The position numbers and the translations under genes are program-made. The notes under the pieces are model-generated. The model was not told the DNA's origin. It was given only the letters and a program-made list of their open reading frames with translations, and did no database searches. Below are positions 1 to 9,147 of a stretch of DNA of 64,000 nucleotides, in pieces. The stretch comes from Armatimonadetes bacterium Uphvl-Ar2 (GTDB taxonomy: Bacteria; Armatimonadota; Fimbriimonadia; Fimbriimonadales; Fimbriimonadaceae): positions 496,001 through 560,000 of the forward strand of contig CP021424.1 of assembly GCA_002162095.1 (NCBI GenBank), written 5' to 3'. The first letter of the stretch is position 1; each line of letters opens with the position of its first letter.

Positions 1-738
1 GTCGGCATCGTCGGCCGAGTGGTGCAGGCGCTGATTGACAAAACATGCTCGGCCTGATGTCTCCGCCACCGACATCTCGACTTGGAACAGCCAAGCCTCA
101 TCGCCCGCGTCCTTGCCATCCTGGGCGTTCTCCAGGAACAGACTTACCGCTCGCTTCCCATCTTGCAGTGCATAGGCGCGGGCACGAAAGATCACGGCGG
201 GAAACTCTTCATGGACCTTGTCATCGAAGCCCTTGTCCACCGAGAAAGTCACCTCAGCCGTATAAGCCGTCCGCTTCCAGACCATGGCGGGATCGCCCTT
301 CTTCTCGGTCAGAAAACCTTTCTCGCTGTGCTGCTTTCGGTACACAGCCCAAGAAAATCGTGCGATGAGTTCATCCGTGTCGCCATCCACGCAGCAGGTA
401 AAGCCAATGGATGTCGACAACATTGAATCGGCGGGTAGTGGGGTCTCGTCCTGGTCGCCTTCCTCGGTGGCCTCGGCACTCTCGTTGCCGTCGGGCTGCT
501 GCATTTGGTCCTCGATGGGAGGACGAGTGTTCTTGGGAGCCAAGACTCCCAGAACGTAGCGGTTGCTCGGCCTAGCTTCGACTCGCGTCCAAAGCTCTTC
601 GTCCTCGCCGTCCTTCGGGCCGACCAAGTCCTCCCGCATGAGGCGGTGGAACTCCTCCCGCACCCACCAGGGGGACACGACCTCTTCACGACGCTCATAG
701 CGAGGCAAGGGTTGTTCGTCGGCGCGCGGAATTCTCAT
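1..738 (-). CDS. drmA: DISARM helicase DrmA, N-terminal part (runs off the left edge)
   Basis: Reading the minus strand from an ATG at 738 gives 246 codons with no stop to the window edge. No ATG-initiated reading of this frame is obvious because the end is missing. The residues around DLVGPKDG and RYVLGVLAP match the start of DrmA, the DISARM helicase, where a LxGPxDG stretch is followed by a YxxGxLAP stretch. An acidic linker (about residues 60-90) and a TSIGF segment follow, also as in that family. The helicase motifs would lie left of the window. It comes after drmD, drmMI and fic in the same orientation, which is the class 1 DISARM order. Identification rests on N-terminal resemblance plus context. 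Confidence 0.78.
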   Translation of the reverse strand, partial: MRIPRADEQPLPRYERREEVVSPWWVREEFHRLMREDLVGPKDGEDEELWTRVEARPSNRYVLGVLAPKNTRPPIEDQMQQPDGNESAEATEEGDQDETPLPADSMLSTSIGFTCCVDGDTDELIARFSWAVYRKQHSEKGFLTEKKGDPAMVWKRTAYTAEVTFSVDKGFDDKVHEEFPAVIFRARAYALQDGKRAVSLFLENAQDGKDAGDEAWLFQVEMSVAETSGRACFVNQRLHHSADDAD

Positions 739-777
739 GAACTAAGCCTACAGTTTACGTCGAAAATAACGTAGAAT

Positions 778-954
778 ATGAAGAGGATGGCTTCGCTCGC
801 AAAGTCCAATAAGTATGTTCGACGTCGAGACGAGCGTCTGGCCGCGATTGTAAAGTCAGCCCGCCAGTCGAGTCTGCTTGAGGGAGCAGTTGACATCGAA
901 GGCATTCGATTCAAGTACACCAAGTCTGGTCGGATCATTCGGCTCGTAAAATAG
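778..954 (+). CDS. Candidate class I Fic antitoxin, 58 aa, antisense to the operon
   Basis: This short ORF starts at an ATG at 778 and encodes a basic 58-residue protein. It contains KSNKYVRRRDERL followed by SARQSSLLEGA. The SSLLEG part fits the (S/T)xxxE(G/N) inhibitory motif, whose glutamate reaches into the Fic active site and blocks ATP binding. Its stop overlaps the 3' end of fic by 20 bp, tail to tail (935-954), and its start lies only 39 bp from the drmA start, pointing away. Known class I antitoxins such as VbhA are normally co-directional and upstream of fic, so this layout is odd. No good ribosome binding site precedes 778; an ATG at 787 is an alternative. The assignment is inference from motif and position. 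Confidence 0.6.
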   Translation: MKRMASLAKSNKYVRRRDERLAAIVKSARQSSLLEGAVDIEGIRFKYTKSGRIIRLVK

Positions 955-1597
955 CCTCGATGAGGAGATGCGCGAGCGGGCCGTAATCCAACCGCTGCAG
1001 CGCGACATGCATAGCTCGGTAGTACTCTGCTCGATTGGCAAGTCCATTGACCCCCTCAAAATCATAGTCGAGGATGGGACGGTCTGCTTGGAGAGCCATG
1101 ATATCCGTCACCCATCGGGCGACACGGCCGTTCCCCTCACGAAAGGGATGAATCATGATGAACTCAGCCTGCACCTCGGCGAGTTGGAGGGCCAACGCAC
1201 CCAAATCCTTCTCGCGACAGGGCGTATATCGACAAAGCTGATTTGCCTCAAATGCCGCCAGGTTTGACTCCAAAAACGCTGCGTGAGAGAATCGAAATTC
1301 TGGGACCTCACCGTGCGGAGGGGCTGTGATGTCCACGTTTCTCAACGCACCCGCGAAGGCATAGATGCGACCGAGCCAGCTTCGGTGCATCTCTCGGATG
1401 AGCTCCACGGAGAGAACAGTATCATCTCCCACGCTCTTAATGAACTTATCCTGCGCCTTTACTAGGGCCTCGTATTCAATCTGGCCCATTTGAACAGGAT
1501 CTACAACTCCGACCAGGTTTCTCAGCACCGCACCGTTTGAACCTGGCTCGTAATCATCCAGACCCGTGGTGCCGTACTTAGACACTCCCGTCACCAT
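935..1597 (-). CDS. fic: Fic/DOC family protein (putative AMP-transferase)
   Basis: The protein has 220 residues from the ATG at 1597. The motif HPFREGNGRVAR is a complete HxFx(D/E)GNGRxxR Fic signature with the catalytic histidine, acidic residue and arginine, so it should be able to transfer AMP or a similar group to a hydroxyl side chain. It starts like many class I Fic proteins (VSKYGTTGL) and has no (S/T)xxxEG inhibitory helix of its own, so a separate antitoxin is expected; a candidate is encoded opposite its 3' end. The start overlaps the last 20 bp of drmMI, which suggests translational coupling within the DISARM operon. A second ATG at 1612 is possible. Whether it acts in DISARM or is a toxin-antitoxin passenger is unknown. 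Confidence 0.88.
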   Translation of the reverse strand: MVTGVSKYGTTGLDDYEPGSNGAVLRNLVGVVDPVQMGQIEYEALVKAQDKFIKSVGDDTVLSVELIREMHRSWLGRIYAFAGALRNVDITAPPHGEVPEFRFSHAAFLESNLAAFEANQLCRYTPCREKDLGALALQLAEVQAEFIMIHPFREGNGRVARWVTDIMALQADRPILDYDFEGVNGLANRAEYYRAMHVALQRLDYGPLAHLLIEAILRAE

Positions 1598-4500
1598 CCA
1601 CGAGATCGCCATCACCAAACAGGCCGCCGATAGTTGCCTCGGGCTTGCGTTTGGCTTTGCCTTTCTTGGGCTTGGCGGCGTTGGGGTTGGCGGCGAGTTC
1701 TGCCTGTTCCTCGGCGTAGCGGTGGTGGTTTTCGGCGAGGAGGCGGCGGAGCATCTCTTTGCGGGCGGCGGGGGAGACGGTGAAGCGGGGGCCGCGGCCG
1801 AGGTCGTAGAAGTCGTGCTCCAGATCGAGGTCTTCCCAGCCGTAGGCGGCGCTGACGGCGGCATCGTTGGCGATGACGGCCTGGCGCAGGGCTTCGATGT
1901 CCGCATCCCGCACGGTGGGGTTGTGCATCAGCTTGCTCACCGCGGTGAGTCCGATCTGGCGGGCATCCATCGCCGCGCGGCGGGCGTCATCGAGCGCCTT
2001 GCCCGATGCATCCAAACTCTCGGTGAGCTCAGGCAAGGGGAACGTCTCGAACGCATCGGTGATCGAATAGCTTTGTCGTGACTCAAGCGTCGGGCTATAC
2101 GTTCTAGCCCAAAGCTCATGCCAGCTCGACATTAGGGCTGCAAAGTGCGCATCACGATCAAACACAATGACACTTAATCGCTGATCAAGGACAATAAGTG
2201 TGGAGACCCAGCTAAAGTTGTGATATTGGGAGACCCCGGAACGCGCCAAACAACGAGTCATGGGAAGAATGGCAGAATAGAGGTCCGACGACTTCTCTGC
2301 AAACTGCCAGAATTTTTCTGCTCTTGGTGATCGAAGCTGGAAATTGCGGCCGTTCCTATCTGGACCCTTCTCGCTCGGACGCTGCCGTTCAGAGCGAACT
2401 TCTGTCTCGACGATGGCCAGTGCCTCGCGGTAGTCAGCGGCGACGGGGTCAGGGTAGTCGGCGGGAACCGCACCCATTTGGAGCCAGTGCTTGTGATATT
2501 CCTCGGTCGTCTCGATACTTCGTTCTGGATTCTCCCAGCGTTGTTTCCTGGTCGGGAACCAATCGTCGGCCCGAGTCGGATTCGCCTTGCGAACCGTCTC
2601 CACAACATCTTCGCCACTGACGGGCAGCGCTTGCCCGACTCGGCCAAGCGGCCAGTCGTGGAAGTTGATGACCCAACGGCTTGGGCGTTGACCGACCTCG
2701 TTGTTCAGGTCCTCGCCATTGAGATAGGGGAAGAGGACGGCGGAAAGTTCGGGATTCGCCGCCAGCATCCGCTCCGCTTGCTCGATCTCCAGCACAAACC
2801 CTTTGCCCAGCACGTAAGAACCAATAAACGACAGTCCCTCGTTGGCCACAAGTCGCTTCGGCGTGCGATCCCCATCTTCGGCATCGAGCATAGGGGAGAC
2901 AATCTCAACGACTTCACCTTGCAAGAACTTCGGGCCGCGGAACTCGCCCTTGCGCAGCCAGACCTTGGCAACTTCCAGGTTCGCGGATTTAGAGGGCCAT
3001 TTGACCGATTTCACCGCTCGATAGGCGGTGGCAAGGGGCGTATGATCTCCCTTGGGCTTGAGAAGCTGATCCAGCCCCACTTCTCGGGTGTCGCCTTCGG
3101 AAATCGTGTTGGTGGCGAGCAGTCCCACCGAGCCATCCTGCTTCGTGATGCCTGCGGCGCGGAGAAAGAAGTAAGCACAGAGGTCGGCGCTGCCCTTCTT
3201 GCCGTGAGCGATTCGCGAAACGATGTAGTCACGGAACGGCGTGCCCATCGAATCGGTGATCTTCTGCCCGCCGACAAACGGAGGGTTGCCGACGATGGCA
3301 TCAAAGCCGCCCTCGGCAAACACGTCGGCGAACTCTAGATCGAAGTGGAAGGTCGGCCGACCGAGGATGCTTCCCAGTTGGCTTGCCTTCTCACGGTCGG
3401 GGCGCCCTTGGAGCATGGCGAGGCGCGTTTGCCGTGCTGCTTCCAGCTCCTTCCGTTGGGCAGCGTTGGTGGCCTTGGTGAACGCCTCGGTAAGCAGCAG
3501 GTCCGCAGCCACCCGCAAGGCCACTTCATGCTTCTCAGCTTCCTCGAAGTAGTCTTCTCGCTGCTTCACGCCCACTGGAGTGTTGCCAGGGATGCGGCGC
3601 ATAGCATCGCGAATCCGTCGAACGTCCTTGACCGAATCCTGTACCCACGGGAGGAGCAGCCCTCCGCCTTGGGCGTCGTCGGGCTTGAGCGAGAAGCGTT
3701 CCAGCTCATCCAGGGTCACTCCCACCAAACTGTCTCCGCACTTGAGGGCGTGGTTGAGAAAGTGGAACGGCTTATCCTTGCGCATGGTGATGAGCCAGAG
3801 CGAGAGCTTGGCCATCTCCGTCGCCATGGGGTTGATGTCGACGCCGTAAAGGCAGCGATCCACCACCATGCTGCGCGCCACGGCGAGACGTTCCTCAGGG
3901 TCGATGGGAAGGGGATCGATCTTCGGGTCGCCGACCGTGAAATCGCCCTGGGGGGTTCGAATCTGCTTTCGATCTGGCCGTTGAGGATCGTAAGCCACCA
4001 AGAGGGCACCTGCATCCGTGCAAGCGAGTCTCGCGTCGGCCTCGACAGACCGAACCGCGGCTTCGGCGTCGTCCCATGCTTCCACAACCTTGGCACTCAG
4101 GAATCGGCACACGGCGACGAGGAATGCCCCCGAACCCATTGCGATATCGGCCACCCGCAGGTCGAGCAGTTCGGTGGCGGTCTTCTTTCGCCACTGGTCT
4201 TGGGGCCAACCCTCTGCCATGCCCTCGACGATGAGTGGCTCCAGGGTGTGCTGCACCATCTCCTCGGCGAGGAAGCGCGGGGTGTAGTGGGTGCCCGTTC
4301 CGCGGCGCTCGCTGCTATCGCTGACGTAGCGGCTGCCCTCCAGATAGACCTGATAGCGGCCCATGGAGTCGGTTCGGATGAGGTTCGCCCAGGGCTTGAT
4401 GCGCTCGAACATCTCGGAGTTGCCGTGGCACGCGGCGCGGAGACCCGACTCTCGTTCGGGGGTGATCGGGGCGTCCAAGAGCCTCTGGATCGCCCGCTCG

Positions 4501-5900
4501 CTTCGGTCGGTCTCCTTAGCGAGGAGCTTCGTGAAGTCCTTCTTTCCACGAAGGGCTTCCAGTTCGGAGAGGCTCAGTTCGGGTTCGTACGTCTTCTTGC
4601 CAACCAGGCCGAGCACAGGTTCAGTGGCCGTGTGGATCGTATGATCGAGCAGGCCCTCGTAGACGTATCCGATCTGCTCGACGTCGAGCGCCTCGAAGGA
4701 GACCCGTCGTCGCTCTTTGCCCGTCGGACCATCCACCAGGATGTACTGGAGCGATTCGAGGACGTGAAGGGTTACGCGGTTGTTGACCTTTAGCCTTTCC
4801 AAGAATGGGTAGGCGGTTGGATCGAAGAGGCTGCCCCCATAGGCGGTGACTTGGAGTTCGGGGAGCGGCGAACCTGCGTGGAGGAGCCTGGCGTTGGCCA
4901 TCAGGCGCATCCAAGCGTCGTGGCGGCGCTCCAGGATTTCCTCGCCCTGCTCGCTGGCTTCTTCTTCAAGCTGGGAGAGCAACGAGCTTGCCGCGTAGTG
5001 ATTCTTGTAAGTGTTGCTGGTGTCAACGGGCAATAGCTTGCGTTCCTCGGCGCAGAGGAGGAACATCAGGCGCATCATGACGGTGAGGCAGCCGCGATAG
5101 AGGTCCTCGTTCTTGGTGTCCTTGAGCAGCTCTCGCCCCGTTTCCTCGTCGAGGCGATCCATCTCTCGGGCGAGGAGTTCGACCGAAGCGCGCACCTGGC
5201 GGCCGAGATCGAGGGTGAGTTCTTCTTCGTCATCTCGTGAGGCGAGCAGCAGATCGGCCAGCGATTCACCTTCGGCTGCACCCACGACTCGACGTAAGCC
5301 AAGAAGGCTGGTAAACGCCCGCAGGAGGTCTTCTTCGTCGGCGAGGACATCGCTTCGGAAGGTGATGTAGCCCGTGGCGTCGCTCTCGCGAACGTGGATG
5401 AGCGTCCATTCGGAGCCGTTTGTGACAAGGCCATGGGTGAGCTGGTTGGCCTTGAGCAACGCCTGCATCCGCTGGTTGGGCGAGGCGATCCATCGATGTC
5501 CTTGCAGCGGTTGGCCGAGCTTCTGTCCCTTGGGGACCGCCAGGATCGGGAGCCTGGGATCGCCATCGTTGCCGACCACGAGGAAGGTGGGGCGGACGGT
5601 GTCGTTACTTGCTTCGTCGACGAATTTCAGCTCATCGGGGACTCGGCCCAGGGATAGCAGAACCTCGTCGTCGTATTCCAGAACAGCGGCGAGCACCCAG
5701 GTGATCCACGCTTGGTGGATGCCTTTGTCCGTCTGCTCGTACCATTCCTCGTAGGCGAGTTGGAACTGTTGGCGGAGTCCCTTCTCTAGGGTTTCCAGCC
5801 CCATCGGTAACGCTCTGCCGAGCGAGGTGAGGCTGAGGAACGGTCCCGAGATATCGAGCAGGCTGATCCAATCGTGCTGTCCCGACTTGAACCTCGCCAT
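1578..5900 (-). CDS. drmMI: DISARM class 1 adenine methyltransferase DrmMI
   Basis: This 1440-residue protein resembles Eco57I/type IIG-like N6-adenine methyltransferases. The SAM-binding motif lies in a segment reading ADIAMGSGAFLVAV near residue 587, and the catalytic NPPF motif in VGNPPFVGG near residue 871. In DISARM the methylase marks host DNA as self; class 1 systems use this adenine enzyme rather than the cytosine enzyme of class 2. The start overlaps the drmD stop by 1 bp, so the two are co-translated. The C-terminus ends in a Lys/Ala-rich linker (KPKKGKAKRKPE) and an acidic tail. A stand-alone type IIG restriction-modification enzyme is the alternative, but the drmD and drmA neighbours favour DISARM. 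Confidence 0.87.
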   Translation of the reverse strand: MARFKSGQHDWISLLDISGPFLSLTSLGRALPMGLETLEKGLRQQFQLAYEEWYEQTDKGIHQAWITWVLAAVLEYDDEVLLSLGRVPDELKFVDEASNDTVRPTFLVVGNDGDPRLPILAVPKGQKLGQPLQGHRWIASPNQRMQALLKANQLTHGLVTNGSEWTLIHVRESDATGYITFRSDVLADEEDLLRAFTSLLGLRRVVGAAEGESLADLLLASRDDEEELTLDLGRQVRASVELLAREMDRLDEETGRELLKDTKNEDLYRGCLTVMMRLMFLLCAEERKLLPVDTSNTYKNHYAASSLLSQLEEEASEQGEEILERRHDAWMRLMANARLLHAGSPLPELQVTAYGGSLFDPTAYPFLERLKVNNRVTLHVLESLQYILVDGPTGKERRRVSFEALDVEQIGYVYEGLLDHTIHTATEPVLGLVGKKTYEPELSLSELEALRGKKDFTKLLAKETDRSERAIQRLLDAPITPERESGLRAACHGNSEMFERIKPWANLIRTDSMGRYQVYLEGSRYVSDSSERRGTGTHYTPRFLAEEMVQHTLEPLIVEGMAEGWPQDQWRKKTATELLDLRVADIAMGSGAFLVAVCRFLSAKVVEAWDDAEAAVRSVEADARLACTDAGALLVAYDPQRPDRKQIRTPQGDFTVGDPKIDPLPIDPEERLAVARSMVVDRCLYGVDINPMATEMAKLSLWLITMRKDKPFHFLNHALKCGDSLVGVTLDELERFSLKPDDAQGGGLLLPWVQDSVKDVRRIRDAMRRIPGNTPVGVKQREDYFEEAEKHEVALRVAADLLLTEAFTKATNAAQRKELEAARQTRLAMLQGRPDREKASQLGSILGRPTFHFDLEFADVFAEGGFDAIVGNPPFVGGQKITDSMGTPFRDYIVSRIAHGKKGSADLCAYFFLRAAGITKQDGSVGLLATNTISEGDTREVGLDQLLKPKGDHTPLATAYRAVKSVKWPSKSANLEVAKVWLRKGEFRGPKFLQGEVVEIVSPMLDAEDGDRTPKRLVANEGLSFIGSYVLGKGFVLEIEQAERMLAANPELSAVLFPYLNGEDLNNEVGQRPSRWVINFHDWPLGRVGQALPVSGEDVVETVRKANPTRADDWFPTRKQRWENPERSIETTEEYHKHWLQMGAVPADYPDPVAADYREALAIVETEVRSERQRPSEKGPDRNGRNFQLRSPRAEKFWQFAEKSSDLYSAILPMTRCLARSGVSQYHNFSWVSTLIVLDQRLSVIVFDRDAHFAALMSSWHELWARTYSPTLESRQSYSITDAFETFPLPELTESLDASGKALDDARRAAMDARQIGLTAVSKLMHNPTVRDADIEALRQAVIANDAAVSAAYGWEDLDLEHDFYDLGRGPRFTVSPAARKEMLRRLLAENHHRYAEEQAELAANPNAAKPKKGKAKRKPEATIGGLFGDGDLVDGDGSV

Positions 5901-8900
5901 CAGTTGCCCTCCTTGGGAAGGACGATGGTGATCGCCACGGGAAAGAGCCTCGGGGTGGGTTCGGCGTAGCGCTCATCGAGGGCGGCTTGCTCGCGCTTGA
6001 TTTCCTCGGGAATCTGAGCAATTCGGTGGCGCAAGAGGTTTGAGTAGTCGGCACGGTCGAACTCGCCAAAGTCGAGTTCGAGCTGATCGGGCTTTTCGAG
6101 GCCTTGCTGAAGTTGGGCTTTGAGTTCGAGGAGAACCTTCTCGACTTCGGCTTTCTCGGCGTCTCGCTTTCGCTGGATTCGATTGTCAAGGGTCTCGGTA
6201 CGCTCCTTCATACGGGCTTCCAGCGTTCGGCGAAGGATCGGTTCAAGCTGCGGCCACTTGGCTCTGACATTGGCGATGATGCGGTCTGACCCACGGCCGT
6301 TCTCCAGGTTGGCGGCGATTTCCTTGAGTTCGGCCTCGCTGAAGCGAACCCACTTGTTGTCAACCGTCTTTCCGCCTGCCACCAACAGTTCTTCATGGAG
6401 GCGCTTCATCGTCTTGCCAAGCACGAGCAGGCGGCCGTGGACGATGACGGCGGGGGTATCGAGAAGACCTTTCGAGACGGTCTTGACTGTGATCCGCTTG
6501 ATCTTGCCCTGATCGCGTTCCCACACCGCCGCTCGGAGGAGTCCGAGGCACATGGCGACGAGTCGATGGTTCAAGTGGGCGAGGACGACAGTGTCGCGCC
6601 CCTCAGCTTGCTTGGGGTCGAAGACGATGGGTCGAGGCTCTTTGGTAAAGGGGTGTTCGAGGCCCTTAAGGCATTCCGACCAGGCTCCCGTCAGGACAGG
6701 CACTTTGAATGCGGTGCCGACCTCGGGGACTTCAACAGGTTCAAGAGGGATCTGATTGGCGAGTTTGAGACCGACTTCGACGACCTTGCGGACGTTTTCG
6801 GGAGTCAAGTGCATCTCGCGCTTGGCGACCTCGTACTCCTCATTCAGCCGCTTGACCTGCTCGGCAAGATCAACCTCCGCCTTGAGCAGTCGGCGAATCT
6901 TGTTGGTCTCGTTCTCGGCGAGGGTGGTGTCGAGCACCGACCGCTTTCCGAGCATGCGCTCCTCGATCTGTTCGGCAATGACGGGGCCGACTCGGCCGAG
7001 GTCTTCACGGATTTGAGAGGTCTTCTTGGCGGCAACAAACAGGAATTCCAGATCGTCGTCGAGATCGTCTTTGCTGCGCCCGTTCTCCGTTGCGGCGCTC
7101 GCGGGGGCGAAGTGGAAGATCGTAACGTCGCGCGGCTGGCCGTGGCGATCTACGCGGCCGTTCCGTTGCTCCATTACGGTCGGCCGCCAGCTCGTATCCC
7201 AATGGACGAGCTTGCAGCAGTGGTGATGGAGGTTGACGCCTTCGCTGGCCGTGTCGGTGGCGAGCAGGATACGGACCTTTGAGTACTTGGGGTCGGCAAG
7301 GAAGGCGTTCTTGAGATTCTGCCGCTCTTCAGGGGGCATGCCTCCGTACATCTCCGCGGCGCGTCCGTCTTCGGCGTAGCCTCGTTGGGACAGCTGGTTC
7401 CAGAGATACCTTTGGCTCGCGCGGGCCTCGGTGAAGATGATGACCCGCTCGTTTGTCCACTGCCCGTCAGGCTTGATGTGCTTATCCAGCCACTCCATTA
7501 GAACACGGAGTCGGGTGTCGGGCAGCAACTCGGCTCGACGCGCCCAGGACAAGAGTTCGTTGAGCATGCCGATCTGCTCTGGAGTCGCCTTAGGGCCCTC
7601 TTGAGACGCCATCTTGACGGTCGATTCAACAAGCTCTTCTTGATCGATGGACTCCTCAGCGAGGTTGTTCTCGGCGTCCTCCATCTCCTTGAGCATTCGT
7701 GCGAGGATGCCCGGAGCAGACTTCTTCTTCTCCTGATCCCTCGGCTCGGTGAGGGTCTTGAGGTGCGTTTCGAGAGTCGAGCGGAAGGCGGCTGGCGAGC
7801 TGAAGAACCGCTTCTTGAGGGTCTTAAGGACGAACTCGACGGCGATGTAGTCCGAACCTGAGGCCACGGCTCGGCGGCTCTTTGCATACCGCTGGAGAAG
7901 AGCATGGGCGGTTCGCTCCTCCTCGCTGTAGTCAATGTAGATCGGCTCGATGTCTCGCTTGCAGAATCGCTCGGCAAGTCCTTCATCGCTCTTGAGCCGC
8001 CGCACCATGGTAACGCCGTGGAGCTGCTCCCTATTGAGCGGCGCGCCGCGCATGTAGCGCTGGTTATCAAGGAGTTCAAGAAGTGCGGTGAAGCTTTCTG
8101 AGTAGCCGTTGTGCGGGGTGGCCGAAAGGAACAGCTTGTGCTCGAAGTGGGGACCGATCTCCTTGACGAGGGTGGTTCTCTGGCTATTACGCATCCCACG
8201 CCCACCTGGGGCCACGTTGTGGCACTCATCGACAACGAGCATGCCGAATCGCCGTGGGAAGCTCGGTGTCCCCTCTGGGATGAGGTCTTTGAAGACGCGG
8301 AGGACGTGGTCCTGCTTGAGGAAGTCGTAGCTGGTGATCAACCGTGGATAGCTGGACCAAGGATTCGCGTGGATGCCCTGTTTCCGTCTGAGATCGCGCA
8401 TCGCTTGATGGTCGACGATTCGGAAGTCGAGGCCAAACTTGTCGCGCATCTCCTCTTGCCACTGGAGCTGAAGCGATGAAGGACAGAGGATGAGAATGCG
8501 CTGGATTCGGTTGCGGTGGACGAACTCTTGGATGACTAAGCCAGCTTCAATGGTCTTACCGAGTCCCACGCCATCGGCTAGGAGAAGGTTGGTTCTCGGA
8601 ACTTGGAGCGCTCTTACAAGCGGGTCCAACTGGTAGTCCTCGATCTTGATGCCGCTGCGAAATGGAGCGAGGAAGGTCCCGCGGTCAATGTCGTTCACGA
8701 TGCCCCACCGAACGGCATTGAGGAAGGCGTCCAGCGTCTCGGGATCGTCCAGACCTTCAGGATTGGGGAGGGCGTCGAAGTCCAGTGCTTCAGCGTTCGG
8801 CTCGGCTTGCCAAACAACCGTAATCTCGTCGCCCAAGGAATCATCAACGCTGGCGAGCTTTACGAGATGCTTCGAGTCGGGACGACCTTCAGGGTTGATC

Positions 8901-8980
8901 ACGTCGAGCGTGACGAACCTCCGCCCTCGAACGTGCGCGAGCTGGCCGACACTCGGAACCTCCTTACTCAGTTGAAACAT
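5900..8980 (-). CDS. drmD: DISARM SNF2-type helicase DrmD
   Basis: A superfamily 2, SNF2-like helicase of about 1026 residues. Visible motifs are Walker A (DGVGLGKTIEAG, near residue 133), the Walker B/DEAH variant DECH (near 245), motif III-like LSATPHNG, motif V-like TDTASEGVNL, and motif VI EQRNGRVDRHGQ (near 603). I chose the ATG at 8980 because it puts the SVGQLAHVRGRRF segment about 10 residues in, as in DrmD proteins. A TTG at 9040 would add 20 residues of poor quality. It is the first gene of the DISARM operon and overlaps drmMI by 1 bp. DrmD is the marker that separates class 1 from class 2 DISARM. Confidence 0.87.
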   Translation of the reverse strand: MFQLSKEVPSVGQLAHVRGRRFVTLDVINPEGRPDSKHLVKLASVDDSLGDEITVVWQAEPNAEALDFDALPNPEGLDDPETLDAFLNAVRWGIVNDIDRGTFLAPFRSGIKIEDYQLDPLVRALQVPRTNLLLADGVGLGKTIEAGLVIQEFVHRNRIQRILILCPSSLQLQWQEEMRDKFGLDFRIVDHQAMRDLRRKQGIHANPWSSYPRLITSYDFLKQDHVLRVFKDLIPEGTPSFPRRFGMLVVDECHNVAPGGRGMRNSQRTTLVKEIGPHFEHKLFLSATPHNGYSESFTALLELLDNQRYMRGAPLNREQLHGVTMVRRLKSDEGLAERFCKRDIEPIYIDYSEEERTAHALLQRYAKSRRAVASGSDYIAVEFVLKTLKKRFFSSPAAFRSTLETHLKTLTEPRDQEKKKSAPGILARMLKEMEDAENNLAEESIDQEELVESTVKMASQEGPKATPEQIGMLNELLSWARRAELLPDTRLRVLMEWLDKHIKPDGQWTNERVIIFTEARASQRYLWNQLSQRGYAEDGRAAEMYGGMPPEERQNLKNAFLADPKYSKVRILLATDTASEGVNLHHHCCKLVHWDTSWRPTVMEQRNGRVDRHGQPRDVTIFHFAPASAATENGRSKDDLDDDLEFLFVAAKKTSQIREDLGRVGPVIAEQIEERMLGKRSVLDTTLAENETNKIRRLLKAEVDLAEQVKRLNEEYEVAKREMHLTPENVRKVVEVGLKLANQIPLEPVEVPEVGTAFKVPVLTGAWSECLKGLEHPFTKEPRPIVFDPKQAEGRDTVVLAHLNHRLVAMCLGLLRAAVWERDQGKIKRITVKTVSKGLLDTPAVIVHGRLLVLGKTMKRLHEELLVAGGKTVDNKWVRFSEAELKEIAANLENGRGSDRIIANVRAKWPQLEPILRRTLEARMKERTETLDNRIQRKRDAEKAEVEKVLLELKAQLQQGLEKPDQLELDFGEFDRADYSNLLRHRIAQIPEEIKREQAALDERYAEPTPRLFPVAITIVLPKEGN

Positions 8981-9147
8981 AAACAGACTCGCTTGATTGC
9001 CGAACCAACCATACTCAATTCCAATTGATGAGGTCGGCAATTCTACCGCCGGCAGCCGTCGGAACTCGCTTGCACACGATGGCGCAAGTTGGAAGACTTT
9101 GAAAAGCTTGGGGCCGCACTTCCAACCCAGGTCTCTTGAGCTAACCT

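Noticed and set aside
1566-2081. Plus-strand frame opposite the drmMI 3' end
   Set aside because: Val/Gly-rich shadow of the Lys/Ala-rich end of drmMI; no domain or start signals.
3345-4793. 482-codon plus-strand ORF inside drmMI
   Set aside because: Antisense to a conserved methyltransferase with the SAM and NPPF motifs. No family features.
1578-8980. Type I or type IIG restriction-modification system instead of DISARM
   Set aside because: There is no specificity subunit, the helicase is SNF2-like without a nuclease domain, and the gene after fic starts like DrmA.
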